Numbered from the stretch's first letter, positions 52,502 to 61,816 are shown. The stretch is DNA of 64,000 nucleotides from Myceligenerans pegani (GCF_014892515.1 NZ_JADBGR010000105.1:7628-71627); one strand, 5' to 3'. A program made the numbers and translations. The notes: a model not told the origin generated them from the letters alone.

Positions 52502-55060
52502 CTAGAGACTGGCCCGGACCTCCCGGGCCGCCGCGACCAGGTTGGTCAGCGACGCCGTCGTCTCCTCGTAGCCGCGGGTTTTCAGGCCGCAGTCCGGGTT
52601 CACCCACACGAGCCGCGGATCGATCTCGGCCACGGCGAGCTTCAGCAGGTCCGAGACCTGGCCGTCGGACGGCACGCGCGGGCTGTGGATGTCCCACACC
52701 CCCGGCCCGATCCCCCGCGCGTACCCGGCCGAGGCGAGGCCCGGGACGATCTCCATCCGGGACCGCGCGGCCTCGACGGACGTGACATCCGCGTCGAGGT
52801 CGTCGATCGCGCCGACGATGTCGCCGAACTCCGAGTAGCACAGGTGCGTGTGGATCTGCGTCGAGGGGGCGGCGCCCGACGTCGTCAGCCGGAACGACCG
52901 CACCGACCAGTCGAGGTACGCGGGCTGTGCCGCGGCGTCGAGCGGGAGCAGCTCCCGCAGTGCCGCCTCGTCCACCTGCACGATGGCGATGCCGGCCGTC
53001 TCCAGGTCCGCGACCTCGTCGCGCAGCGCGAGCGCGACCTGGTTCGCGGTGTCGGCCAGCGGCTGGTCGTCCCGCACGAACGACCACGCCAGGATCGTCA
53101 CCGGGCCGGTCAGCATCCCCTTGACCGGCTTCTCGGTGAGCGACGCCGCATACGTGGCCCACGGCACGGTGATGGGCTCCGGGCGCGACACGTCACCCCA
53201 CAGGATCGGCGGACGGACGCACCGCGATCCGTACGACTGCACCCAGCCGTGCACGGTCGTCGCGAACCCGGCCAGGCGCTCCGCGAAGTACTGCACCATG
53301 TCGTTGCGCTCGGGCTCCCCGTGCACGAGCACGTCGAGGCCGAGCTCCTCCTGCAGCGCGACGACGCGTGCGATCTCCTCGCGGATCCGCGCCTCGTAGT
53401 CGGCGTCCGTGAGGTCGCCGCGAGTCCAGGCGGCGCGGGTCGTGCGGATCTCGGTCGTCTGCGGGAAGGAGCCGATGGTCGTGGTCGGCAGGGGCGGCAG
53501 GTCCAGTCGCGTGCGCTGCGCGGCGGCTCGGTCGGCGTAGGGGGCGCGCGCGAAGTCGCCGTCGGACAGCCGCGCGAGCCGGTCCCGTACCGCGGGGACG
53601 ACGACGCCGGCCGCGTCCGCCCGCCCTGTGACGGCCGCCGTGGCCTCGGCCAGCTGCGGCTCCACCGCCGCCCGGCCCTCACGCAGCCCGCGGGCGAGGG
53701 TGACGACCTCCCCGACCTTCTGGTCGGCGAACGCCAGCCATCCGGCCAGCGCCGGGTCGAGCCGCGGTTCGTCCGCGACGTCGTGCGGCACGTGCAGCAG
53801 AGACGTGGACGTGCCGACGGCGATCGCGCCCGCGCCCGTCCCCCGCAGGGACTCCAGGAGGTCGAGCCGCGCGGCGAGGTCGGCGCGCCAGATGTTGTGG
53901 CCGTCGATCACGCCCGCGACGAGGGTCTTCGACGCGAGCCCAGGAACGGCGAGTCCGGCGCCGCGCGCGGCGTTCCCGGGACCGCCGTCGGCGGCGTCCT
54001 GGACGGCCGGTCGCGACGAGGGCGCGGTGCCGCGCACGAGGTCCAGCGCGATCGCCTCGACGTCGGTCCCGGCGAGCAGCTCCAGGCGGTCACCGGACTC
54101 GCGCCGCAGGTCGCCGAACGGCGCCGCGACGAGGATCTGCGGGCGTCCGGCCCCTGCTTCCGGGGCGGTGAGCGTGGCGTACGCCCGGCGGACGGCGTCG
54201 GACACGGTCCTCGGCGCCGACTCGGGCTCGTTCCGGTCCTGGCCCGGGCCGGTCGGCCCGTCGAACGGGACACCGATCAGGTCGCTGACGAGCGCGGGCT
54301 CGTCGAGCTGCACCCAGGGCGCCCCGGCGGCGGCGAGCGCGGCGAGCAGCTCGCGGTAGGCGGCCACGACGTCGTCCAGGCGGCTCAGCGGGGAGAAGTC
54401 CTCCGGCGCGCCGTCCTCGGGTTTGCTGAGCAGCAGGTAGGTCACCGGACCGACGACGACCGGGCGCGTCACGACGGGCGTGCCGCCGTCGGACGGGCGA
54501 GCGGCCTCGGTGAACTCGCGGACGATGCGGTCGTCGGCGAATCCGATGGGCGTCTCCGGCCCGATCTCCGGAACGAGGTAGTGGTAGTTCGTGTCGAACC
54601 ACTTGGTCAGCTCGAGGGGCGGCTGATCGGCCGTGCCGCGGGCGAGGGCGAAGTACGCCTCGGTGGAGATGCCGGTGGCGGATCCCGTGGGCGCGAGTCC
54701 GGCCCGGTCTCCCGTCGACGCCCCGGCGACGGACTCCGCCGCGGAGGACGCGGCAAGGTGCCCGAAGCGGGCCGGGATCGCGCCGAGCGTCGCGGTGACG
54801 TCGAGGACCTGGTCGTAGCGAGAGAACGAGTTCGGGACGGCACCCGTCCCCGGGTCCAGGCCGAGTTCCACCAGGCGCCGCACGGTGGCGAGGCGCAGCT
54901 CACGGGACGTGCGCTCCAGGTCGTCCGCCGTCGTCGTACCGGCCCAGTACGACTCGAGCGCGCGCTTGAGCTCGCGCCGCCGCCCGATCCGGGGATAGCC
55001 GAGCGCGGTGGCGTGCGGGAAGTCGGGGCGCGGGGAGTCCGGCGCGGTCGTGTCAGTCAT
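52502..55060 (-). CDS. metE: Cobalamin-independent methionine synthase
   Basis: 852 aa, longer than the usual about 760 because of Gly/Ala/Ser/Pro-rich inserts in the N-terminal half (about 120-140, 265-280 and 340-360). N-terminal domain starts ALGYPRIGRRRELKRALESYW; catalytic C-terminal domain with TTTIGSFPQT, THLCYSEF (zinc His and Cys) and NPDCGLKTRGYEE (zinc Cys). It methylates homocysteine with 5-methyltetrahydropteroyl-glutamate. ATG 55060 is preceded by GGAG. Controlled by the S-box upstream. Confidence 0.96.
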   Translation of the reverse strand: MTDTTAPDSPRPDFPHATALGYPRIGRRRELKRALESYWAGTTTADDLERTSRELRLATVRRLVELGLDPGTGAVPNSFSRYDQVLDVTATLGAIPARFGHLAASSAAESVAGASTGDRAGLAPTGSATGISTEAYFALARGTADQPPLELTKWFDTNYHYLVPEIGPETPIGFADDRIVREFTEAARPSDGGTPVVTRPVVVGPVTYLLLSKPEDGAPEDFSPLSRLDDVVAAYRELLAALAAAGAPWVQLDEPALVSDLIGVPFDGPTGPGQDRNEPESAPRTVSDAVRRAYATLTAPEAGAGRPQILVAAPFGDLRRESGDRLELLAGTDVEAIALDLVRGTAPSSRPAVQDAADGGPGNAARGAGLAVPGLASKTLVAGVIDGHNIWRADLAARLDLLESLRGTGAGAIAVGTSTSLLHVPHDVADEPRLDPALAGWLAFADQKVGEVVTLARGLREGRAAVEPQLAEATAAVTGRADAAGVVVPAVRDRLARLSDGDFARAPYADRAAAQRTRLDLPPLPTTTIGSFPQTTEIRTTRAAWTRGDLTDADYEARIREEIARVVALQEELGLDVLVHGEPERNDMVQYFAERLAGFATTVHGWVQSYGSRCVRPPILWGDVSRPEPITVPWATYAASLTEKPVKGMLTGPVTILAWSFVRDDQPLADTANQVALALRDEVADLETAGIAIVQVDEAALRELLPLDAAAQPAYLDWSVRSFRLTTSGAAPSTQIHTHLCYSEFGDIVGAIDDLDADVTSVEAARSRMEIVPGLASAGYARGIGPGVWDIHSPRVPSDGQVSDLLKLAVAEIDPRLVWVNPDCGLKTRGYEETTASLTNLVAAAREVRASL

Positions 55061-55067
55061 CTCAGCT

Positions 55068-55156
55068 CCATCGCACCTGGCATTGAGCACCGTGCCCCCG
55101 GGCGGGGGTGGTTGCTGCGGCGTCGTCGAGCCAGGTCTCTCGGCCGCTCTGGATGG
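55068..55156 (-). promoter_or_regulatory. S-box (SAM-I type) riboswitch of metE
   Basis: On the minus strand: CATCCAGAGCGGCCGAGAGA, CTGGCTCGACGACGCCGCAG, CAACC, then GGTGCTCAATGCCAGG and closing TGCGATGG. These are the conserved S-box core elements (AGAGnGG-GAG, GCAACC, GGTGC-AAT-CC). Very short distance to the metE ribosome site suggests translational control. Confidence 0.92.
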
Positions 55157-55226
55157 GTGTACGTGCCTCCGTGGAGAGGCGGGGCCTCGGCGTGGTCGCA
55201 CGGGCTCTCAGGGCCCGCGCGACCTC

Positions 55227-56171
55227 TCAGGCCGAGGTGGTCGTGAGGCCGACGCCGGACAGGAGGTCCAGCGCCGGGCGGTGCTTGTTGAACGTGTAGA
55301 CGTGGATGCCGGGTGCGCCCGCGTCCAGGACGGCGCGGGCGAGGCGTACCGAGTGCTCGATGCCGCGGGCGTGCTGTGCCTCGGTGTCGGGCGAGCCGTC
55401 GTCGAGCCGCAGGCCCTCGAGCTCCGCGAGCAGCTCCCGCGGCGGTACGACGCCGGTCAGCTCCTCCACGCGGCGCAGACGGCGCGGCTCCGTCGTGGGG
55501 ATGACTCCCGCGAGGATCGGGATCGTCACTCCGGCCCTCCGGGCCGCCTCCACGAAGCCGGTGTACGACTCGGCCTCGTAGAACAGCTGCGTGATCGCGA
55601 AGGACGCGCCCGCCTCCTGCTTCTCCAGGAGCCGGACGACCTCCTGCTCGCGCGTGGTGCCCGCGTCCGCGTTGCCGTTCGGGAACGTCGCCACGGCGAT
55701 GGTGAGCGGCTTGGTCGCGCCGCGGAGCGCGGTGGCCGGGCTGGCGGCGCAGCGGCGCTCCTCGACGGTACGAAGGAGCCGGACGAGCTCGATGCTGGAG
55801 TGCACGCCGTCGGCCGGCGGCCGCCAGTCCGGCTGGTCCTTCGGGGGGTCGCCGCGCAGGGCCAGGAAGGTGCGCACGCCGGCGTCGAGGAAGTCGTCGA
55901 TGACCTCCGACACGTCCTCACGGGACGCGCCGACACAGGTCAGGTGCGCGACCGGGAGGACCGGCGTGCCCTCCAGGAGCTTGGCCACGACATCGCGTGC
56001 CGTGGCGCGGTCGCCCCCGCCCGCACCGTAGGTGACGGAGACGAAGTCGGGCTGCGTCGCGACGAGCCGGTGGGCGGTCTCCCAGAACTTCGGCGCCACG
56101 TCGGGTCGGCGCGGCGGCATGAGCTCGAACGAGATCGTCGGCCGGCTCGGGTGCGGCGTCTCGACAGCCAT
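55227..56171 (-). CDS. metF: Methylenetetrahydrofolate reductase
   Basis: 314 aa. (beta/alpha)8 FAD enzyme: PTISFELMPPR, FVSVTYGAGGG, HLTCVGASR, LALRGDPP, FAITQLFYEAE, GIHVYTFNK. It reduces 5,10-methylene-THF to 5-methyl-THF, the methyl donor of MetE. ATG 56171 preceded by GGGAG 8 nt upstream. It has its own S-box riboswitch, so metF and metE respond to SAM separately though adjacent. Confidence 0.96.
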   Translation of the reverse strand: MAVETPHPSRPTISFELMPPRRPDVAPKFWETAHRLVATQPDFVSVTYGAGGGDRATARDVVAKLLEGTPVLPVAHLTCVGASREDVSEVIDDFLDAGVRTFLALRGDPPKDQPDWRPPADGVHSSIELVRLLRTVEERRCAASPATALRGATKPLTIAVATFPNGNADAGTTREQEVVRLLEKQEAGASFAITQLFYEAESYTGFVEAARRAGVTIPILAGVIPTTEPRRLRRVEELTGVVPPRELLAELEGLRLDDGSPDTEAQHARGIEHSVRLARAVLDAGAPGIHVYTFNKHRPALDLLSGVGLTTTSA

Positions 56172-56182
56172 AGGTGATGCTC

Positions 56183-56278
56183 CCATCGCACCTGGCGTTA
56201 GCACCTTGTCGGCTCCGGCACGGAGCGACAGGTTGCTGCGGTGTCAGCGAGCCAGGACTCTCGACCGCTCTGGATGGT
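56183..56278 (-). promoter_or_regulatory. S-box (SAM-I type) riboswitch of metF
   Basis: On the minus strand: CATCCAGAGCGGTCGAGAGT, CTGGCTCGCTGACACCGCAG, CAACC, GGTGCTAACGCCAGG and TGCGATGG. Nearly the same core as the metE copy with a longer variable arm (CGCTCCGTGCCGGAGC region). Confidence 0.92.
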
Positions 56279-56396
56279 GAGCCCTCATGGTCACACATGC
56301 CCGCCATGCGATCCAGATTCCGCTCACGTGCTGAGACGTGGCGCTCCGTCGCGCCGGACGGCGGCGATGTCGGCGGTAGCCCGTAAGGTGGCAACC

Positions 56397-57581
56397 ATGG
56401 ACAACGAAGAGCGCCTCGCCGTCTTCATCGACTACGAGAACCTGGCGCTCGGCGCTCGGGAGCACCTGGGCGGCATGCAGTTCGACTTCGGCCCCATCGC
56501 CGACGCCCTCGCGGTACGCGGGCGAGTCGTCGTGCGCCGCGCCTACGCGGACTGGTCGTACTTCGACGAGGACCGCCGCGCCCTGACCCGGCACCAGGTC
56601 GAGCTCATCGAGATGCCGCAGCGCATGGGCGCCTCCCGGAAGAACGCCGCCGACATCAAGATGGTCGTCGACACCATCGAGATGGCCTTCGAGCGCGACT
56701 ACATCTCCACGTTCGTCATGTGCACCGGCGACAGCGACTTCTCGCCGCTCGTCCACAAGCTGCGCGAGCTGAACAAGCGGGTCATCGGCGTGGGCGTGGA
56801 GCTCTCCACGTCCCGCCTGCTGCCCGCCGCCTGCGACGAGTTCCTCTTCTACGACCGCCTCGAGGGCGTCGACGTTCCCGACGAGGAGCCGAGGCCGAAG
56901 GCGACGAGGTCCCGTGGTGCCCGACGGCGGTCCGTGGCCGGGGCTCCGGAGGCCGTGCCGCCCGGCGACGGCGGCAAGCAGGAGCCCGTCGAGCCGGACA
57001 AGGCCGGCGCGGTGTCGTCGGGCAGGAAGCGCAAGGTGAAGGAGACGCCTCCGCCCGAGCCCGCCGAAGTGGCCGTCGTCGACGAGGATGCGGAGGAGCC
57101 GGCCGGCGAGCCGCCCACCATGGAGGTACGGGTGGCCCAGACGCTCAAGGATCTCCAGGCGTCGTCGTCCGACTCCGTGACCGCGTCCATGCTCAAGCGG
57201 ACCCTGGTACGCAAGGATCCGACCTTCAGCGAGTCCGACTACGGCTTCCGCACCTTCGGCGAGTTCATCCGGTTCCTCGCCGATCGTGGATTCGTCGTGC
57301 TGTCCGAAGGGCCGTCGAAGGGCGACCCCGAGATCTCGCTCCCTGAGGCGGGCGACGCCGACGCCGCGTTCGCGCTGCTGCGGTCCGTGGTCCAGGGATC
57401 CGGCGGGAGCGCGGCGCTCTCCGGGCTGAAGAACGCCGTGCGCAAGGAACGCCCCGACTTCTCGGAGAAGGCACTCGGATACCGCGGGTTCCTGCAGTTC
57501 GCGAAGGCGGCGCAGGACTCCGGCGCCGTCAGCCTGGCCTGGGACGACGCTGCGGACGATTACCTGGTGACCGCCCTCTGA
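56397..57581 (+). CDS. NYN-domain nuclease-like protein with two OST-HTH/LOTUS domains
   Basis: 394 aa. NYN (PIN-like) domain (1-165) with the acidic cluster FIDYEN (Asp12), ADIKMVVD (Asp87) and CTGDSDF (Asp112, Asp114). A basic/acidic disordered linker (about 170-240) leads to two LOTUS domains (about 245-312 and 325-394; RTFGEFIRFLADRGFV and RGFLQFAKAAQDSGAV). This resembles MARF1/Limkain-type architecture and predicts RNA cleavage guided by LOTUS RNA binding. TAAGGT (56384-56389) precedes ATG by 7 nt: leaderless. Confidence 0.92.
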   Translation: MDNEERLAVFIDYENLALGAREHLGGMQFDFGPIADALAVRGRVVVRRAYADWSYFDEDRRALTRHQVELIEMPQRMGASRKNAADIKMVVDTIEMAFERDYISTFVMCTGDSDFSPLVHKLRELNKRVIGVGVELSTSRLLPAACDEFLFYDRLEGVDVPDEEPRPKATRSRGARRRSVAGAPEAVPPGDGGKQEPVEPDKAGAVSSGRKRKVKETPPPEPAEVAVVDEDAEEPAGEPPTMEVRVAQTLKDLQASSSDSVTASMLKRTLVRKDPTFSESDYGFRTFGEFIRFLADRGFVVLSEGPSKGDPEISLPEAGDADAAFALLRSVVQGSGGSAALSGLKNAVRKERPDFSEKALGYRGFLQFAKAAQDSGAVSLAWDDAADDYLVTAL

Positions 57582-57668
57582 CCGTGTCTTGGTCAGCTTT
57601 TGGTGGGTGAAAGATCGCGCGACGTCGGAAGTCCGATTCACCGCGGGGGTGGGGAGGCGGTGCACAAT

Positions 57669-58316
57669 GTGCGGGTGACGTACCGGGTACTGAAGCTCAT
57701 CGTGTCGATCCTGTCAGCCGTGCTGCTGCGGCCGCGGGTGACGGGGGTCGACAACATCCCGCGCAAGGGCCCGGTCATCTTCGCGAGCAATCACCTGTCC
57801 TTCATCGACTCCGTGATCATCCCGATCACCGTGCCCCGGCACGTGACGTTCCTGGCGAAGAAGGAGTACTGGACCGGCAAGGGCGTCAAGGGTGCGCTCT
57901 CCCGCTGGTTCTTCACCACGATGGGGCACATCCCGGTGGACCGGAACGACCCTCGGGCCGGCCAGCGCTCCTTGGAGGACGCGCTCGCCGTGCTCGAGAA
58001 GGGCGGGGCGTTCGGGATCTACCCGGAAGGGACCCGCTCGCGCGACGGAAAGCTGCACAAGGGGCACACGGGAGCCGCGTGGCTCGCGCTCACCGGGAAG
58101 GCGCTCGTCGTCCCCGTGGGGTTGAAGGGAACCGATAAGGTCAAGCCGATCGGCAAGATGCCGCGGCTCGGCCGGATCGAAGTGCACTTCGGGACGCCGA
58201 TCGACCCGTCACGACAGATCGAGGCCGGGACCAGGCCCGCCAAGGCGCGCCGCGAGCTCACGGAAGAGGTCATGACGGCCATCCAGAAGCTCAGCGGGCA
58301 GGAACGTGTGGACTGA
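57669..58316 (+). CDS. 1-acyl-sn-glycerol-3-phosphate acyltransferase family protein
   Basis: 215 aa. PlsC motifs: NHLSFID (His42, Asp47), KKEYWTG, and PEGTRSRDG (Glu120). It would transfer an acyl group onto lysophosphatidic acid or a similar acceptor at the inner membrane; one N-terminal hydrophobic helix. GTG 57669 is preferred because GGAGG sits 11 nt upstream; GTG 57660 and 57675 are alternatives. Confidence 0.88.
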   Translation: MRVTYRVLKLIVSILSAVLLRPRVTGVDNIPRKGPVIFASNHLSFIDSVIIPITVPRHVTFLAKKEYWTGKGVKGALSRWFFTTMGHIPVDRNDPRAGQRSLEDALAVLEKGGAFGIYPEGTRSRDGKLHKGHTGAAWLALTGKALVVPVGLKGTDKVKPIGKMPRLGRIEVHFGTPIDPSRQIEAGTRPAKARRELTEEVMTAIQKLSGQERVD

Positions 58317-58346
58317 TCGTGAGGATCGTTGCCATGGTCCGAGCGC

Positions 58347-58967
58347 TCATGGTCTCGGCGTGGTCACCGCCGGGCAGGTCGACAGGTGATCGTCCACGAG
58401 ACCGCACGCCTGCATCGCGGCGTACATCGTCGTCGGGCCCACGAAACGGAACCCCTCCTTCTTCAGGGCCTTGCTGAGCGCCTTGGACTCTCCGGTCTGC
58501 GCCGGGACGTCCGCCCACAGAGCGGGGCGTTCGCGCCCGGGATCGTCGGGTGCGAACGACCAGAACAGCTCGTCCAGGGTGCGTCCCTGGCCGTGCAGTG
58601 CGGTGAGGGCCCTGGCGTTCACGACGGTGGCCTCGATCTTCATGCGGTTCCGGATGATGCGGGCGTCCGTGAGGAGCCGCTCGACATCCCGCTCGGTGAA
58701 CGCCGCGACCGCCGCGGGGTCGAATCCGTGGAACACCTCGCGGAACGCAGGGCGTTTGCGCAGCACCGTGATCCAGGACAACCCGGACTGGAAGCCCTCC
58801 AGCGCGATGCGCTCGAAGAGCTCTGCCTCGCCGTGCACCGGCAGACCCCATTCCGTGTCGTGGTACGCCTCGTACAGCGGATCGCCGTCGCCGAAGCATC
58901 GGGCGCCGGCCTGAGGCGGCAGCGAGGTGGGGGGTTGGTCGGTGCGGTCCGTCGTCGTCTCGGTCAT
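58347..58967 (-). CDS. tag: DNA-3-methyladenine glycosylase I
   Basis: 206 aa. Tag family blocks: ARCFGDGDPLYEAYHDTEWG, GFQSGLSWITVLRKRPAFRE, FDPAAVAAF, and VGPTTMYAAMQACGLVDDH followed by STCP with the zinc-snap His and Cys. It excises 3-methyladenine from alkylated DNA. ATG 58967 gives the normal N-terminus with a short disordered leader. Convergent with the acyltransferase gene. Confidence 0.94.
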   Translation of the reverse strand: MTETTTDRTDQPPTSLPPQAGARCFGDGDPLYEAYHDTEWGLPVHGEAELFERIALEGFQSGLSWITVLRKRPAFREVFHGFDPAAVAAFTERDVERLLTDARIIRNRMKIEATVVNARALTALHGQGRTLDELFWSFAPDDPGRERPALWADVPAQTGESKALSKALKKEGFRFVGPTTMYAAMQACGLVDDHLSTCPAVTTPRP

Positions 58968-59137
58968 GCGACAACTCTGCACCCGGACACCGACACGCGG
59001 ACCGAGTTTTCCACACAGGCCGCGCCACCGAGCCGGGCCGCGGGGGTCGAATGTCAGTGTCCGGTGTGATGCTGGGCCCAGCCATACCCGGTGTCCCCGG
59101 GGTGGCCAGAAGCCTACGCACGCTCCGGGAGCCACAT

Positions 59138-59785
59138 ATGAACACCGCAAGGAACGACAGCAGCAGGACCGAGACCGATGCCGAGACCGGCGAGGAGTTC
59201 CAGAAGCGGATCCTCAAGAGGTACCTCCGCGAGGCCCGCGAGGCTCTTGTCTGGAAGGTCGAGGACCTGTCCGAGCGAGAGGCGCGATGGCCCCGCGTCC
59301 CCAGCGGCAACAACCTCGCCGGCCTGGTGAAGCACCTGACGACCGTGGAGGCCACGTACCTCGGTGACGTCGTCGGCCGGCCCTGGCCCACGCCGGAGGA
59401 ACTCGTCTCACTGGACGCTGTCGAGGAGGACCCGCAGGCCGACTTCTACCTCACGACCGACGAGACGCTTGCCGGGACGATCGACCTCTACCGCCGCGTG
59501 TGGACCTTCACCGAGGAGAACATCGACGCCCTGGCGCTCGACACCCCGGGCATCGTCCCGTGGTGGTCCGACAACACCGACACCACGCTGTTCCGCCTCA
59601 TCGTGCACACGCTCGGGGACCTGGCCCGCCACGCGGGGCACGCCGACATCCTCCGCGAGCAGTACGACGGCGCGGCCGGTCTGAGGCGGCAGAACTCCAA
59701 CATCCCGGACTGGGAGGACGAGGAACGAGCGGCGTACGTCGCCAAGCTCAAAGAGATCGCCGACCGGTATCCGCGCGAGAGCTGA
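59138..59785 (+). CDS. DinB-superfamily protein (DUF664)
   Basis: 215-aa four-helix-bundle DinB-like protein: the metal-binding His is in GLVKHLTTVEATYLG and the others in HTLGDLARHAGHADILREQYDG. Related enzymes include bacillithiol- and mycothiol-dependent S-transferases; substrate here unknown. ATG 59138 has GGGAG 9 nt upstream. The gene is followed by a 15-bp tandem repeat. Confidence 0.88.
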   Translation: MNTARNDSSRTETDAETGEEFQKRILKRYLREAREALVWKVEDLSEREARWPRVPSGNNLAGLVKHLTTVEATYLGDVVGRPWPTPEELVSLDAVEEDPQADFYLTTDETLAGTIDLYRRVWTFTEENIDALALDTPGIVPWWSDNTDTTLFRLIVHTLGDLARHAGHADILREQYDGAAGLRRQNSNIPDWEDEERAAYVAKLKEIADRYPRES

Positions 59786-59842
59786 GGGCGTCGGCCCTGG
59801 CCGCGTCGGCACTGCCCGCATCGGTCCCGCCCGAGCTGGCCT

Positions 59843-59940
59843 TGCCCGCGTCGGCCCTGCCCGCGTCGGCCCTGCCCGCGTCGGCCCTGCCCGCGTCGGC
59901 CCTGCCCGCGTCGGCCCTGCCCGCGTCGGCCCTGCCCGCG
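59843..59940 (+). repeat. 15-bp tandem repeat (CTGCCCGCGTCGGCC) x about 6.5
   Basis: Near-perfect direct repeats immediately after the DinB gene; the first unit differs by one base (TTGCCC) and a diverged half unit precedes at 59806-59842. The unit length of 15 keeps all frames open, giving Ala/Leu/Pro/Ser text on the plus strand and Ala/Gly/Arg/Asp text on the minus strand. Confidence 0.9.
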
Positions 59941-59976
59941 CTGGCATCCGCCCGGCGCAGACGAAACACTACATCC

Positions 59977-60465
59977 GTGCACCCTCGTCGCCGCGCGGCC
60001 CTGATCATCGCCTCCGCACTCGTCGTGCCGCTGGCTGTCGTCGGTGTGGCGTGGGGTGTGCACCTGAGCCGTCAGGCGGAGGCCGAGGAGAACACGGCCA
60101 TTGAGCGTGAGGAAGCCCGGGCCGCCGTCGTGCAGCTGATCGATGCCGGCGAGGCAGCGCGAGCAGAGCTCGGTGAACGCATCGACCAAGGGCGGGACAC
60201 CGCCGCCGCCGGCAGGACCGCCGACGCCGGAGTGCTGCAGGCGCTGAACGAGGCGCTGTCCACGGCAGAGTCGCACCATGCCGCGCCGGCCCCCGAGGCG
60301 CCCTCCGCGGACGCCACCGTCGAGGACATCGTCGCGACCCGCACGAAGGTGGAGGAATGGGCCGGCGAGCTGCGGTGGATGTCGGACGAGCTCGCCCGCA
60401 ACATCCACGAGACCGAGCGATCCCAGGCGAAGCACCGATCCCGGCACGTCGAGGACGACGGGTAG
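59977..60465 (+). CDS. Hypothetical membrane-anchored or exported helical protein, 162 aa
   Basis: Basic start (VHPRRRAA), one hydrophobic helix (about 8-28) and a predominantly helical, acidic extracytoplasmic part with a Pro/Ala-rich break (about 98-112). No lipobox, no catalytic motif. GTG 59977 is the most reasonable start, but the frame is open upstream across the tandem repeat, so an N-terminal extension cannot be excluded. It is followed by the rlmC gene. Confidence 0.6.
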   Translation: MHPRRRAALIIASALVVPLAVVGVAWGVHLSRQAEAEENTAIEREEARAAVVQLIDAGEAARAELGERIDQGRDTAAAGRTADAGVLQALNEALSTAESHHAAPAPEAPSADATVEDIVATRTKVEEWAGELRWMSDELARNIHETERSQAKHRSRHVEDDG

Positions 60466-60490
60466 CCCTAGAACGCGAGACAATAGCGGC

Positions 60491-61816
60491 GTGCAGTGCC
60501 CACACTTCGACGCCGGACGCTGCCACTCGTGCACCCTCCTGGAGACTCCGTACGCGACCCAGGTCGCGGAGAAGCAGGCGCACGTGTCCCGGCTCCTGGC
60601 AGGCGCGAGGGGCGCGGCGACCGCGGTTGGCGCGGGCGCCACACCTTGCGGGACCGCCGCACCCGGCGCGGACGGCGTACCTGACGTGGTCGGCGCACCC
60701 GGCGTGGCCGGCCCGTCCACGGCGTCCCCGCGTTCCGCCCCGGCCGCACCCACCACCGGGATCGACTGGCTCCCGCCCGTGACAGGGCCTGAGTCCGGGT
60801 TCCGCAACAGGGCGAAGATGGTCGTCAGCGGCACGGTCGACGAGCCGGTGCTCGGTATTCTCGACCGGGTCGGGCACGGCGTGGACCTCACCGACTGCGG
60901 CCTCTACCCGCCGGCCCTCCAGGCCGCCTTCGCGCCGCTGGCCGAGTTCATCAGGCGAGCGCGCCTGGAACCGTATCGTGTCCCAGGGCCGACGACGGCG
61001 CGGGCACGCGCCGGGAAGTCCCGGAAGGCCACGGCCGAGCGCGGTGAACTCAAGTACGTGCTGGTCACGATCTCGCCCGACGGCGAGCTCATGGTCCGGT
61101 TCGTCATGCGCTCCACCGAGGCGCTCGCCCGCGTCCGCAAGCACCTGCCGTCGTTGCGCTCCGCGCTGCCGAACCTGGTGGTCGCCACGGTGAACGTGCA
61201 GCCGGCCCACGCGGCCGTCCTCGAGGGCGACCGCGAGATCGTGCTGACCGACTCCGAGGCGCTGACGATGCGGCTGGACGGCATCCCGCTGCGCCTACGG
61301 CCGCAGAGCTTCTTCCAGACGAACACCGAGGTGGCGGCGGGCCTGTACCGGCAGGCGCGCGAGTGGGTGGACGACGTCGGCCCGGCCGCCTTGTGGGACC
61401 TGTACTGCGGCGTGGGCGGATTCGCGCTGCACTGTGCGGCGCCCGGCCGATCGGTGACGGGCATCGAGCTGAGCCGGGAGGCGGTCGCCGCGGCGTCGGC
61501 GACCGCCGACGGACTCGGGCTGCACGATGTGCGGTTCGAGGCGGGCGATGCGCGCGACGTCGTCGGACGGCTGGCCACGGAGGCCCCGGAGATGGTGATC
61601 GTCAACCCGCCCCGGCGCGGGATCGGGGCCGGCCTGGCCCGGGCCCTGGACGAGTCGGCGGTCGGCCATGTCCTGTACTCGAGCTGCAACGCCACCACAC
61701 TGGCCGCCGACCTGTCGCACATGCCCCGGCTCCGGCCCGTTCGCGGAGTCCTGCTCGACATGTTCCCGCAGACCCAGCACTACGAGGTACTGCTCCTGCT
61801 CCGGCGCGACGTCTGA
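60491..61816 (+). CDS. rlmC: 23S rRNA (uracil-C5)-methyltransferase RlmC-like
   Basis: 441 aa. Iron-sulfur Cys cluster at the N-terminus (CPHFDAGRCHSC plus DCGLY), central SAM motif LWDLYCGVGGFALH, VIVNPPRRG and the nucleophile region LYSSCNATTLA. RlmC methylates U747 of E. coli 23S rRNA; RlmD/RumA is the alternative, but the missing TRAM domain favours RlmC. A Gly/Ala/Pro-rich insert (about 42-90) follows the Cys cluster. GACAAT lies 6 nt before GTG 60491, compatible with a leaderless start. Confidence 0.9.
   Translation: MQCPHFDAGRCHSCTLLETPYATQVAEKQAHVSRLLAGARGAATAVGAGATPCGTAAPGADGVPDVVGAPGVAGPSTASPRSAPAAPTTGIDWLPPVTGPESGFRNRAKMVVSGTVDEPVLGILDRVGHGVDLTDCGLYPPALQAAFAPLAEFIRRARLEPYRVPGPTTARARAGKSRKATAERGELKYVLVTISPDGELMVRFVMRSTEALARVRKHLPSLRSALPNLVVATVNVQPAHAAVLEGDREIVLTDSEALTMRLDGIPLRLRPQSFFQTNTEVAAGLYRQAREWVDDVGPAALWDLYCGVGGFALHCAAPGRSVTGIELSREAVAAASATADGLGLHDVRFEAGDARDVVGRLATEAPEMVIVNPPRRGIGAGLARALDESAVGHVLYSSCNATTLAADLSHMPRLRPVRGVLLDMFPQTQHYEVLLLLRRDV

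Noticed and set aside
59408-59947. Minus-strand ORF with RAGPT repeats
   Set aside because: Translation of the 15-bp tandem repeat and of the DinB antisense strand; no independent support.
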